Assembly: GCF_014884965.1 (NCBI RefSeq)
Contig: NZ_JABTBO010000007.1
Location: 35,189-99,188 of the forward strand
DNA length: 64,000 bases
Source of the DNA: Spirabiliibacterium mucosae
GTDB taxonomy: Bacteria; Pseudomonadota; Gammaproteobacteria; Enterobacterales; Pasteurellaceae
Direction: 5' to 3'
Below the pieces are notes generated by a model. That model was not told where the DNA came from. It ran no database searches and saw only the letters and a list, made by a program, of their open reading frames with translations. Below are positions 9,099-17,928 of this stretch, piece by piece. Position numbers and translations under genes: made by a program. Positions within the stretch are counted from its first letter, which is position 1. Each line of letters opens with the position of its first letter.

Positions 9099-10538
9099 CT
9101 AGGCTTGCGCCATCATCGCTTTTTGTTGTTCGGCGTTGATGCGGGTGATGCCGATGCCGGTGGCAGCCCAAATCATGGCGAAGATCACTGCAATCCAGCT
9201 GACAATCGCCCACGGCACGTATTCCAAGGTTGGCACGCCTAAGGTGCCGGCCATGTAGGCGCCGGCGGCTGTCCATGGCAGCAGTGGCTCAAACAGTGAG
9301 CCTGAGTCTTCTACCGTACGGCCGAGCACTTTCGGGTGAATGCCGCGCTCGATGTAGGCTTCGCGCAACATTTCAGCGGGCATAATGATGGAGATTTGGC
9401 CGTTACAGGTCACGGCAATCATGGTGATACCGCACAAAATGGTGGTGAACACCAGCGAGAAGGTGGAGCGGACCAGTTTCAGCATGCTTTGCAACAGCAC
9501 GTCTAAGGCGTTGCTGATGGAAATCGCCCCAACGAAAGAGAGCGCACAAAAACAGATTAACAAGGTGCTCATCATCGAGTTCATGCCGCCGCGGTTGAGC
9601 AAGCGGCTGATGTCGGAGGTGACTTGCAAATTATCGTTGTGAATCATCGACACATTAAAGCCGTTGAGCGCACTTTCAATCACATCATGCACCGAAAACG
9701 ACTGGAAGATGATGGCTAAAATAATGGCAACCAAGGCGGAGAAGAGCATCACAGGGATGGTCGGTTTTTTGGTGATCGAGCCCCACAAAATAATCACAAC
9801 GGGGATGAGCAAGAACAAATTGAAGTTGTAGATGGTTTCTAGGTTGCTGATCATCAACTGCACTTTTTCAGGGGTGGCGACCTCGCTGACATCAATGCTC
9901 AGGCCGTAGGCGATATACACCACCACCGCAACCAAATACGACGGCACGGTTGTCCACCACAGGTTATAAATATGCTCGTACAAGTTCACCCCAGTGGCAG
10001 CTGAGGCGAGGTTGGTGGTGTCTGACAGTGGTGAGAGTTTATCCCCAAAGTACGCACCTGAAATAATCGCGCCGGCGGTGGCGGCTAAATTGGCATCCAA
10101 CCCCACGGCCACGCCCATAAACGCCACGCCAACGGTGCCGGCGCTGCCCCATGAGGTGCCAGTGCAGACAGAGACCACCGAGGTGAGTAAAAGTGCGGTG
10201 ATGTAGAGGTATTTCGGGTCAATAACTTTTAGCCCGTAGTAGATCATCAGCGGGATGGTGCCACTGGCCAGCCATGCGCCAATCAGCAGCCCCACGCAAA
10301 TCAAAATCAGCAGCGCGGGCATGGTTTTGGCAATTTTGTTGGCGATGGATTTTAAAATATCATCATAGCTGTAGCCCACGCGCAACGCCAACACACCCGC
10401 GAGCACGGTGGAGACAATCAAAATTGGCTCAGGTGGCAAATCAAAAAAGGCATACCCCAGCCCAATTAAAATGAGCATAGAGAGAATGGGCATCAACGCC
10501 TCGGTCAGCGTTGGCATTCGCGGTGTGTTGTCGGTCAT
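9099..10538 (-). CDS. nhaC: NhaC-family Na+/H+ antiporter
   Basis: A 479-aa integral membrane antiporter with roughly 11-12 hydrophobic segments. Typical NhaC-family stretches are seen: GTSWGSAGTVGVAFMGVAVG, ISGAYFGDKLSPLSDTTNLA and VEDSGSLFEPLLPWTAAGAYMA. The family includes Na+/H+ exchangers and malate-lactate antiporters (MleN), so the exact substrate cannot be read from sequence. It follows patB by 11 nt in one operon and ends at a strong terminator. This pair splits the xyl genes, yet nothing in it is specific to xylose. Confidence 0.88.
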   Translation of the reverse strand: MTDNTPRMPTLTEALMPILSMLILIGLGYAFFDLPPEPILIVSTVLAGVLALRVGYSYDDILKSIANKIAKTMPALLILICVGLLIGAWLASGTIPLMIYYGLKVIDPKYLYITALLLTSVVSVCTGTSWGSAGTVGVAFMGVAVGLDANLAATAGAIISGAYFGDKLSPLSDTTNLASAATGVNLYEHIYNLWWTTVPSYLVAVVVYIAYGLSIDVSEVATPEKVQLMISNLETIYNFNLFLLIPVVIILWGSITKKPTIPVMLFSALVAIILAIIFQSFSVHDVIESALNGFNVSMIHNDNLQVTSDISRLLNRGGMNSMMSTLLICFCALSFVGAISISNALDVLLQSMLKLVRSTFSLVFTTILCGITMIAVTCNGQISIIMPAEMLREAYIERGIHPKVLGRTVEDSGSLFEPLLPWTAAGAYMAGTLGVPTLEYVPWAIVSWIAVIFAMIWAATGIGITRINAEQQKAMMAQA

Positions 10539-10549
10539 ATCTCGCTCCT

Positions 10550-11710
10550 TTATGCGATCAAAGCGGCTTTTATTTGAGAAAGCACGCGCTCAAGTTCTGC
10601 CCTTGGCAGGGCCAAGTTCATTCTGAAAAAGTGCTTACAATCGTGCCCAAAATCATCCCCCCAGGAAAATTCCACCCGCGCTTTTTCACGCATGAGGGTT
10701 TTAAACTCGCGCAAGCTCAAGCCCATGGCAGAAAAATCCACCCAGCATAAATAGGTGCCTTGGCCGTGGCTGATGTGCAGTTGCGGCAGGTGTTGTTGAA
10801 AATAGCGGGCAACCAAAGTGCGGTTTTCGGCGATGTAATCCACCAAGGCATCCACCCACGCATCGCACTCCTGATAGGCACGATAGAGTGCCTGCACGCT
10901 GAAATAACTCGGGTTGTGAAAGCCCAATTGTTTTAATACCGCTTCCAACCGCACTTTTATCGCCTCGTTTTCAATCACCACGTTGGCGATTTCAAGGCCG
11001 GCTAAATTAAAGGTTTTGGCCGGGCTGGTGCAAACCATACTGTGGGCGGCGGCGTATTCACTGACCCGGGCATACACCTGATGGCGCGCGCCAAAGCAAA
11101 AATCGGCGTGCACTTCATCGCTGATGACAAACACGTCGTATTGCTCTGCCAGCTGGGCGATGCGCGCAAGTTGCTCGGCTGTCCACACCAGCCCTGTTGG
11201 GTTGTGCGGTGAGATGAGAATAAAGGTGTTGACTTGCGCAAAGCAGCGCTCAAGGGCGGCATCATCGATGTGATAGCTGTGGTTAGCATACACTAACGGG
11301 CATTCCACCACGCGGCGTTGGTTGAGCGTGATGGTGTTGAAAATTGGCGAGTAAGACGGCGTGAAAATCCCCACGGCGTCGTCAGGCGCAGTTAAAAAGC
11401 GCAAATAGAGCGACACAGCCTGGATAATACGCGGGCAAAACACAATCTGGCTTGACCGCACTTTGTAGTTGTAGCGCCGTGCCAGCCAGTTGGCCACCAC
11501 GGTGAAATAATCGTCACCTAGCTCCGTGTAGCCATAAATGCCGTTGTTGGCTTGCGCCACAGCCGCCACTACCGCCGGCGGCGCGGCAAAGTCCATATCC
11601 GCTACCGACAGCGGCGTGATATCCGCGCCAAATCGCGCCAGTGCGCTGTCCCATTTGGCACTGAAGGTGTTGTGGCGTGGGATAATCGTATCAAAGTGCG
11701 GTTTGTGCAT
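10550..11710 (-). CDS. patB: MalY/PatB-family cystathionine beta-lyase
   Basis: A 386-aa PLP enzyme of aminotransferase fold type I, C-S lyase branch. It cleaves cystathionine or related thioethers to homocysteine or thiol, pyruvate and ammonia. The opening FDTIIPRHNTFSAKWD, the SVADMDFAAPPAV box, SPHNPTGLVW, ISDEVHADF and the PLP lysine in SPAKTFNLAGLEIAN are characteristic. Some members (E. coli MalY) moonlight as repressors of maltose genes; no evidence for that here. It is the first gene of the patB-nhaC operon, divergent from xylA. Confidence 0.88.
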   Translation of the reverse strand: MHKPHFDTIIPRHNTFSAKWDSALARFGADITPLSVADMDFAAPPAVVAAVAQANNGIYGYTELGDDYFTVVANWLARRYNYKVRSSQIVFCPRIIQAVSLYLRFLTAPDDAVGIFTPSYSPIFNTITLNQRRVVECPLVYANHSYHIDDAALERCFAQVNTFILISPHNPTGLVWTAEQLARIAQLAEQYDVFVISDEVHADFCFGARHQVYARVSEYAAAHSMVCTSPAKTFNLAGLEIANVVIENEAIKVRLEAVLKQLGFHNPSYFSVQALYRAYQECDAWVDALVDYIAENRTLVARYFQQHLPQLHISHGQGTYLCWVDFSAMGLSLREFKTLMREKARVEFSWGDDFGHDCKHFFRMNLALPRAELERVLSQIKAALIA

Positions 11711-11806
11711 AATCTGTCCTTAACAGGGTTGTGAATAAATAGTCGATAATTCTGACCCCGTCGTCAATTTATAAAATTTACTATTTCCATTATGATATTT
11801 CTTTTT

Positions 11807-11822
11807 TGTGATCACGCTCATA
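11807..11822. promoter_or_regulatory. CRP-like site upstream of xylA
   Basis: TGTGA-TCACGC-TCATA matches the left CRP half-site fully and 3 of 5 in the right half. It is placed about 110-120 bp upstream of the xylA start, mirroring the site before xylF. Confidence 0.5.
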
Positions 11823-11830
11823 AAAAACAA

Positions 11831-11863
11831 TAATCGAAATATGAAAATAAAATAACGTAATTG
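11831..11863 (+). promoter_or_regulatory. Putative XylR operator at the xylA promoter
   Basis: TAATCGAAATATGAAAATAA followed by ..CGTAATTG abuts and overlaps the -35 element at 11861. The order and spacing resemble the E. coli xylA operator as I recall it (AATCGAAA, then AAAAAT, then GTAATTG). Overlap with -35 fits a class II activator. Confidence 0.5.
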
Positions 11864-11889
11864 AGAACGGCGCGGTTTAATTTTATCTT
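11861..11889 (+). promoter_or_regulatory. Promoter of xylAB
   Basis: TTGAGA at 11861-11866 and TATCTT at 11884-11889 with 17-bp spacing, 40 bp before the xylA ATG. It is directly downstream of the putative XylR operator. Confidence 0.55.
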
Positions 11890-11929
11890 AAAACTGGATT
11901 TAATTTTTCACTGATAAAAGGAACATTGT

Positions 11930-13249
11930 ATGGCTGAATTTTTTGAAAAAATTGACCGCGTGAAATACGAAGGCGTGAATACCACCAATCCTTTTGCGTA
12001 TCGCTATTATGATGCCGACAAAGTGGTGCTGGGCAAAACCATGGCCGAGCATTTGCGCATGGCGGTGTGCTACTGGCACACTTTTTGCTGGAACGGCACC
12101 GATATGTTTGGCGCCGGCTCCTTGCAACGCCCATGGCAAAAAGAGCCAACCGCACTTGAGGCCGCCAAGCAAAAAGCCGACATCGCGTTTGAATTCATCT
12201 CAAAATTGGGCCTGCCGTTTTACTGCTTCCATGATATCGACATCGCGCCTGAAGGCAACTCGTTTAAAGACTATGTCCACAATTTTAATACCATTGTCGA
12301 CATTTTAGGTGAAAAACAAGCCGAGACAGGCATCAAGCTGCTGTGGGGCACTGCCAACTGCTTTAGCAACCCGCGTTATATGTCGGGCGCGGCGAGCAAC
12401 CCAAACCCAGAGGTGTTTGCCTGTGCGGCCACGCAGGTGGCCAACGCGATGGGCGCGACCAAAAAACTTGGCGGCGCTAACTATGTGCTATGGGGCGGGC
12501 GTGAAGGCTATGAAACGCTGCTCAACACCGATTTAAAACGCGAGCGTGAGCAACTCGGGCGCTTTATGCAGCTGGTGGTAGAGCACAAATACAAAATTGG
12601 CTTTGACGGCACTTTGTTGATTGAGCCAAAACCGCAAGAGCCAACCAAGCACCAATACGACTACGACGTGGCGACTGTCTACGGCTTTTTGAAACAATTT
12701 GGATTGGAAGACGAAATTAAAGTCAACATTGAGGCCAACCACGCCACCCTCGCCGGCCACACCTTCCAGCATGAAATTGCCACCGCGACCGCACTTGGCA
12801 TTTTTGGCTCGATTGACGCCAACCGCGGCGATGCGCAATCAGGCTGGGATACCGACCAATTCCCAAACAGTGTGGAAGAAAACGCACTGGCACTGTATGA
12901 AATCTTAAAAGCGGGCGGTTTTACCACCGGTGGCTTTAACTTTGACGCCAAAATCCGCCGCCAAAGCACCTGCCGTTACGATCTCTTCCATGCCCACATC
13001 GGTGGTGTGGACGTGTTAGCGCACGCGTTGTTGGTAGCGGCGAAAATGATCGAAGACGATCAACTGCAAGCACTGAAAGACGAGCGCTACAACGGCTGGA
13101 ACGGTGAGCTTGGCCAAGCGATTTTAAACGGCGAGCGCAGCTTACAAGAGTTAGCCAACTGGGTTGAGCAAAACGACCTCAATCCGCAGCCGGTTTCTGG
13201 CCGCCAAGAGCGGTTGGAAAACATTGTCAACAGCTATATCTACAAATAA
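11930..13249 (+). CDS. xylA: XylA, xylose isomerase
   Basis: Cytosolic TIM-barrel enzyme that converts D-xylose to D-xylulose using two divalent metals. The 439-aa length matches class II (E. coli-like) isomerases. Visible active-site segments are [13 protein letters not shown] (catalytic His), [34 protein letters not shown], the metal site [16 protein letters not shown], and [19 protein letters not shown]. The start is preceded by AAAAGGAACATTGT. It is the first gene of xylAB under CRP-like and XylR-like sites, with a terminator-like hairpin just after its stop. Confidence 0.97.
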   Translation: MAEFFEKIDRVKYEGVNTTNPFAYRYYDADKVVLGKTMAEHLRMAVCYWHTFCWNGTDMFGAGSLQRPWQKEPTALEAAKQKADIAFEFISKLGLPFYCFHDIDIAPEGNSFKDYVHNFNTIVDILGEKQAETGIKLLWGTANCFSNPRYMSGAASNPNPEVFACAATQVANAMGATKKLGGANYVLWGGREGYETLLNTDLKREREQLGRFMQLVVEHKYKIGFDGTLLIEPKPQEPTKHQYDYDVATVYGFLKQFGLEDEIKVNIEANHATLAGHTFQHEIATATALGIFGSIDANRGDAQSGWDTDQFPNSVEENALALYEILKAGGFTTGGFNFDAKIRRQSTCRYDLFHAHIGGVDVLAHALLVAAKMIEDDQLQALKDERYNGWNGELGQAILNGERSLQELANWVEQNDLNPQPVSGRQERLENIVNSYIYK

Positions 13250-13252
13250 CCC

Positions 13253-13275
13253 AAGGGCGCTTGCGCCCTTTTTGG
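13253..13275 (+). terminator. Partial terminator between xylA and xylB
   Basis: AAGGGCG-CTTG-CGCCCTT followed by a short T-run sits 3 nt after the xylA stop and 15 nt before xylB. It probably lowers xylB expression relative to xylA. Confidence 0.65.
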
Positions 13276-13289
13276 CCTGAGGAGGGAGT

Positions 13290-14747
13290 ATGTATATCGG
13301 GATTGACCTTGGCACCTCGGGGGTGAAAGCGGTTTTGCTCGATGAGAACCAACGCATCGTTGCCTCCAGCAGCGCGCCGTTGCGTGTCTCGCGCCCACAG
13401 CCACTGCACTCGGAGCAAAACCCGCAAGAGTGGTGGCAGGCGGTGAATGATTGCATGGCAAAGCTTGCCTGCCAGCAGGATTTGCACCGCGTGCAAGCCA
13501 TTGGCTTGACCGGCCAAATGCACGGCGCGGTGATGCTCGATGGCAACAACCAAGTGCTGCACCCAGCGATTTTGTGGAACGACGGTCGCAGCTTTGACGA
13601 GTGCCAAGCACTGGAAAGTGCGGTTAGCCACTCGCGCGAGATCACAGGCAACTTGATGATGCCAGGGTTCACCGCGCCCAAAATTGCCTGGATGGCCAAG
13701 CATCAGCCTGAGATTTTCGCCCGCATTGCCAAAGTGCTGCTGCCGAAAGATTACCTGCGCTTTTTGATGACAGGCGAGTTTGCCAGTGATATGTCAGACG
13801 CCGCGGGCACCATGTGGCTCAACGTGGGCGAGCGCGACTGGAGTGAGGCCATGCTCTCGGCCTGCCAATTAACCAAGGCGCATATGCCTGCATTGTTTGA
13901 AGGCAACCAAATCACCGGCACCTTGCGCCCAGCGCTGGCGGAACAATGGCAGATGAACAGCGTGCCCGTGGTGGCCGGCGGCGGTGACAATGCCGCGGGT
14001 GCCATCGGCGTGGGGCTGCACAAAACGGGGCAGGCGATGCTCTCCCTTGGCACCTCGGGGGTTTATTTTATCGTCAGCGATCACTATCTCAGCAACCCTG
14101 AAAGTGCGGTTCACAGCTTTTGCCACGCGCTGCCTCACCGCTGGCATTTGATGTCGGTGATGCTCAGTGCCGCCTCGGCGATTGACTGGGCGAAGGGCGC
14201 ATTGGGCATTGATGACATTGAGCACTTTTTCGCCTTAGCCGAGCAAAGTGACAACGCCGACGGCGTGCTATTTTTACCGTACCTTTCAGGCGAGCGCACT
14301 CCGCATAATGACCCTTATGCCAAAGGCGCTTTTTGGGGCATGACCCACAACACCAGCCAAGGTGATTTGGCCCGCGCGGTGGTGGAGGGCGTGAGCTTTG
14401 CCCTGGCTGATGGCATTGATGCGGTGCACGCCAGCGGTATTCAGGCCGACACCATCACCTTGATTGGTGGCGGCAGCAAGAGCCATTTTTGGCGCCAATT
14501 GCTCAGTGATGTCAGTGGCTACACCTTTGAATATCGCACTGGCGGCGACGTGGGGCCGGCGCTGGGGGCGGCGAAGTTGGCACAAATGGCCTGCCACCCA
14601 GATAAGCCAATTGAGCAACTGTGCCCACCGCTGCCATTGGAACACACCTACACCCCGCAAAGTGCGGTCAACGCGCGCTATCAAGCCCAGCGTGCGCGCT
14701 TTAGGCTGTTGTATCAAAAGCTTAAAGGGATGGAAACTCTAGCCTAA
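13290..14747 (+). CDS. xylB: XylB, xylulokinase
   Basis: FGGY-family kinase that phosphorylates D-xylulose to xylulose 5-phosphate, which feeds the pentose phosphate pathway (transketolase is also in this window at 37110). The 485 aa match the family. The N-terminal ATPase phosphate-1 loop reads GIDLGTSGVKAVLLDE; GLTGQMHGAVMLD carries the catalytic-region Asp side. The C-terminal LIGGGSKSHFWRQLLSDVSG is the second FGGY signature. AGGAGG lies 5 nt upstream of the start. It ends the xylAB operon at an inverted-USS terminator. Confidence 0.96.
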   Translation: MYIGIDLGTSGVKAVLLDENQRIVASSSAPLRVSRPQPLHSEQNPQEWWQAVNDCMAKLACQQDLHRVQAIGLTGQMHGAVMLDGNNQVLHPAILWNDGRSFDECQALESAVSHSREITGNLMMPGFTAPKIAWMAKHQPEIFARIAKVLLPKDYLRFLMTGEFASDMSDAAGTMWLNVGERDWSEAMLSACQLTKAHMPALFEGNQITGTLRPALAEQWQMNSVPVVAGGGDNAAGAIGVGLHKTGQAMLSLGTSGVYFIVSDHYLSNPESAVHSFCHALPHRWHLMSVMLSAASAIDWAKGALGIDDIEHFFALAEQSDNADGVLFLPYLSGERTPHNDPYAKGAFWGMTHNTSQGDLARAVVEGVSFALADGIDAVHASGIQADTITLIGGGSKSHFWRQLLSDVSGYTFEYRTGGDVGPALGAAKLAQMACHPDKPIEQLCPPLPLEHTYTPQSAVNARYQAQRARFRLLYQKLKGMETLA

Positions 14748-14751
14748 AATA

Positions 14752-14776
14752 AAACCGCACTTTAAACGTGCGGTTT
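14752..14776. terminator. Bidirectional inverted-USS terminator between xylB and the DUF2254 gene
   Basis: AAACCGCAC and GTGCGGTTT pair across a 7-nt loop, between the convergent xylB stop (14747) and the stop at 14781. It can serve both strands. Confidence 0.75.
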
Positions 14777-14780
14777 GTGT

Positions 14781-16046
14781 TTAAGCGCAGCGGATGCTTT
14801 GGTTGAACAGCTTGTCGTGAATTTGTTGCACTTGCTCGATTTCGCTGTCGAGGTTGAGGCCGTGTTTGGCGTAATCAAGGTCGATTTGCGCCTGCAGCCG
14901 CGCGGCGTGGCGCATGCGCGTTTCTTTGGCGTGCATTGAGATGGTGTGCAAGATTTTTTGCATGCGGATATGCACCTCCATAATGCTGGCACCATCGCGC
15001 GAAATCGGGCTAAAGGGCTGAGAGATCAAATCCGTTTCATCGAGTTTCACGATGCTCAACTTGTCGTATTCCAGCTCTTCTTCCTCAGTTTTGGCATCAA
15101 GCAGCAAGCGCATTAACACCGTGAGCACTTTGATTGCGGTGCCGGGGTCGTTGACCGCAGGGGAGAGCGCACGCTGCGCCACTTCACTGAGTACAATCAT
15201 GCCAAATTTCGGGTCTTGCGCATAGCTGCGGTCGTCTTCCACCACAAAAGCCGAGCAGAGGCTCTCTTGCGCCTCGTCGATTTTTTTGCTGACATAGGCC
15301 ATCGCCATGCCGTTGAAAACCAACGCGCCTGGGCGCACGGCGATGTCAATTTCGCACTCGTGCTTGCTGGCAAAGGTTTGCAATTTGCCCATGTTGATGT
15401 GGGTTAAATAGCCGCTAAACCCCGCGTAAATGGCGTGTTTGTACCGCACTTTGTCAATGCCTTTGGCGCCCATGTTGGGGCGTTTGCGGTAGTTGATCAA
15501 CGTCTGCTCGGTGGCCAGCTCAATTTTATCGAGCGTGTTGTTCAACCGCCCAAGTTGCGAGAGGGTTTTCACCCAGTTGATTAGGGTGTAAATCAAATAC
15601 AACAGCACCCCGATTGTCCCGACAAACAGCACAAAGCGCCCCGGCTGGCCATAATAGCCAATGCCAAGTGCGGTTTTGGCGATCACGGCATAGACAAAGG
15701 CAGAGATAAAACTGGCAATCGCCACGCGGGTGTTGTCGTCGCCCATCACCAATTCCGTGGCGCGCGGGGTGGCACCGTTGGAGGCCGAGGCAAACGCCGA
15801 GACCATGATAGACAATGAAAAGGTGCTCACCGCCAACATACTCGAGGCGATGATGCCAAGCAGTGAATCGAGGGTGTCGGTTTCAATGTTAATGCTGAAA
15901 TTGTCAGGGAAAAACCGATTTGCCCCCGCGGCGGCAAACGCAAACACCACCGCCACCATAGCGCCGAGCACCGGCGTGACCCACAACGCGTTGCTCGGCT
16001 TTTTGAGCCATAACAGCGCATCAAAGAAAGTATCTTTTAACGTCAT
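14781..16046 (-). CDS. DUF2254 family predicted membrane protein
   Basis: A 421-aa protein recognised as DUF2254. The N-terminal 150 or so residues contain about four membrane segments, for example LWVTPVLGAMVAVVFAFAAA, LLGIIASSMLAVSTFSLSI and FVLFVGTIGVLLYLIYTLI. The segment VSAFASASNGATPRATELVM is typical of the family. The C-terminal two thirds is soluble and mixed alpha/beta, with the family-typical LSEVAQRALSPAVNDPGTAI. No biochemical function is established to my knowledge. It is monocistronic: convergent with xylB and with an open 68-bp gap to the ABC importer downstream. Confidence 0.85.
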   Translation of the reverse strand: MTLKDTFFDALLWLKKPSNALWVTPVLGAMVAVVFAFAAAGANRFFPDNFSINIETDTLDSLLGIIASSMLAVSTFSLSIMVSAFASASNGATPRATELVMGDDNTRVAIASFISAFVYAVIAKTALGIGYYGQPGRFVLFVGTIGVLLYLIYTLINWVKTLSQLGRLNNTLDKIELATEQTLINYRKRPNMGAKGIDKVRYKHAIYAGFSGYLTHINMGKLQTFASKHECEIDIAVRPGALVFNGMAMAYVSKKIDEAQESLCSAFVVEDDRSYAQDPKFGMIVLSEVAQRALSPAVNDPGTAIKVLTVLMRLLLDAKTEEEELEYDKLSIVKLDETDLISQPFSPISRDGASIMEVHIRMQKILHTISMHAKETRMRHAARLQAQIDLDYAKHGLNLDSEIEQVQQIHDKLFNQSIRCA

Positions 16047-16114
16047 AACTTACTCATGTTAATGTGTTTGCGCCATTATAAAAGGTTTTGGCTCAAGATC
16101 CAGCCCACATCGCG

Positions 16115-17140
16115 TTATTCTTTGCTTGGGTGCTGGCCGGCCAACATGCGGTCAAGCATATTGTCTGTCAGCTCAAAGTGGAAGAACTGCTGATAAAACG
16201 CTTTGGTTTTGGCGCGCACATCCAGCTCTTCAAACACGCTTGGGTGGAGCACTTTGGCCGCCCACAACACTTGCAGCGCCTCTTCGGTGCTGTAGCGATC
16301 CCACGGGAAGACACCCAACGGGTTGGCATACACACGGCCGTTTTTCACCGCGTTAATGCTTTTCCACACCTCATCGCTCATCACTTTGGCCACGCCTTCG
16401 CCTTTCGGGTCGTTGCCCACGATGATCACATCCGGGTTGACGCGTACGATCTCTTCCATGGTGACATCCGCCATGTTGGCTTGATCCGGCAGGGCGTTTT
16501 TGCCGCCAGCGGTGGTGATCCAATCGCCAATCATCGATTTGCCGCCGTCAACGCGCAGCAAGTTGTTGCCTGCCACAATATGCAGCACGGTTGGGCGGTC
16601 TTTGTCACTAATCGTGCTGACTTTGTCGCTCACATACTGAATGTTGTCATCGAGCACTTTGATGTACTCTTTCGCCACTTTTTGCGCTTTTTCACCCAGC
16701 ACGTCGGCGGTAATTTGCACGCTTTTGCGCAGCCCGTCAAAGTCTTGGAACATTACTAACACCGCTGGGATGCCGGCTTGTTTGACTTGTTCGGCCATCG
16801 GTTGGCTGGAGGTGAGCACCACTTGCGGCTGCACGCTCAACAGGGATTCCAACTGCACGTCTTTGCCGTTGGTCAGCGCCGGCACTTTGGCAATCGGCGG
16901 ATAGACTAAATTAAACCACGGGTTGGCTTGGATAAAATTGGTGGTGGCCACCAGGGTGTTTTGCCCACCTAAGGTGAGCACCACTTGGTTGTTGGCATGC
17001 CACAAATCGGCCACGCGTTCAATGGTGTCTGGCAGCTCGACTTTGTTGCCTTTCATGTCTTCCACCACTTTCGCTTGCAGCGAAAACGGCAAGCAGGCCA
17101 GTGCGAGGGTGAGCGGCAGTGCCCATTTACGTAAATTCAT
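16115..17140 (-). CDS. Periplasmic binding protein of a class III metal/oxyanion ABC importer (MolA-like)
   Basis: A 341-aa secreted receptor with signal peptide MNLRKWALPLTLALACLPFSLQA. The mature part is the two-lobed BtuF/FhuD fold with a single long helix (around DVLGEKAQKVAKEYIKVLDD). The signature RVADLWHANNQVVLTLGG followed by ATTNFIQANPWFNLVYPP is shared by a branch that includes Haemophilus influenzae MolA (molybdate/tungstate) and epsilonproteobacterial iron/nickel receptors. The substrate is therefore open between molybdate/tungstate and an iron or nickel chelate. It is the last gene of the permease-ATPase-receptor operon, 8 nt after the ATPase. Confidence 0.85.
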   Translation of the reverse strand: MNLRKWALPLTLALACLPFSLQAKVVEDMKGNKVELPDTIERVADLWHANNQVVLTLGGQNTLVATTNFIQANPWFNLVYPPIAKVPALTNGKDVQLESLLSVQPQVVLTSSQPMAEQVKQAGIPAVLVMFQDFDGLRKSVQITADVLGEKAQKVAKEYIKVLDDNIQYVSDKVSTISDKDRPTVLHIVAGNNLLRVDGGKSMIGDWITTAGGKNALPDQANMADVTMEEIVRVNPDVIIVGNDPKGEGVAKVMSDEVWKSINAVKNGRVYANPLGVFPWDRYSTEEALQVLWAAKVLHPSVFEELDVRAKTKAFYQQFFHFELTDNMLDRMLAGQHPSKE

Positions 17141-17148
17141 ATTGACTC

Positions 17149-17928
17149 CTAAAGTTGTTGAATGGCGCAGATTTTGCGCCCGAGTTCCGCCACCTCAAGA
17201 ATGTGCAGTGGCGTTTGATAAAGCGCGCTTAAGCGTGCTTGTGTGAGCATCTGCTCACATGGCCCGCAGGTCAGTTGCCCGCGGTCTAAAATCGCCACCT
17301 CGCTTTGCAGCAAAATGGCAAATTCCGGGTTGTGGGTGGTGATCACCACCGCATAGCCCTCATCAGAGAGCTGTTTAATCAATTGCAAGGTTTTGTACAC
17401 ATTGCCGTAATCGAGCGCCGAGGTCGGCTCGTCAAACAGCAATAATTTAGGCTCTTGCACCAAGGCTTTGGCGATGTTGACCAGCTGCTTTTCACCGCCG
17501 CTTAAGTGAACATAAACCGCACTTTGCAAATGGCCAATACCCAGGCGCTCAAGGGCTTGTTGGGCCAGGGCAAAATCTTGCTCGCTGGGCTTGGCAAACA
17601 CGCCCAAATAGGGCGCGCGGCCGAGCACGACATAGTCAATCACGCGGTATTCATACGTGTGAGCGGAAAGCTGGGTGACATAGGCGACATTTTGCGCAAT
17701 GGTTTGCGCTGAAAGAGCGCTCAGCAGCTCGCCGTTTAACCGCACTTTGCCTTTATTCGGGGTCAAAATGCCCGTCATGCAGTTGAGCAAAGTGGATTTG
17801 CCCGCGCCATTGCGCCCGAGCAACGTGAGCATTTGCCCCTGCGCGATAGACAAGTTGATGTTATCCAAAATGGTGCGCTCACCCAGTTGGTAGTGAATGC
17901 CTTCGAGGTTCAGTAAGGGTGTCGTCAT
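17149..17928 (-). CDS. ABC transporter ATP-binding protein, FecE/BtuD/MolC type
   Basis: A 259-aa ATPase of the class III importer. Walker A is LLGRNGAGKSTLLNCMTGIL, signature LSGGEKQLVNIAKALVQEP, Walker B LLLFDEPTSALD and the switch His in VVITTHNPEFA. It starts 4 nt inside the permease gene's end (overlap 17925-17928), so translation is coupled. Substrate specificity resides in its neighbours. Confidence 0.9.
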   Translation of the reverse strand: MTTPLLNLEGIHYQLGERTILDNINLSIAQGQMLTLLGRNGAGKSTLLNCMTGILTPNKGKVRLNGELLSALSAQTIAQNVAYVTQLSAHTYEYRVIDYVVLGRAPYLGVFAKPSEQDFALAQQALERLGIGHLQSAVYVHLSGGEKQLVNIAKALVQEPKLLLFDEPTSALDYGNVYKTLQLIKQLSDEGYAVVITTHNPEFAILLQSEVAILDRGQLTCGPCEQMLTQARLSALYQTPLHILEVAELGRKICAIQQL

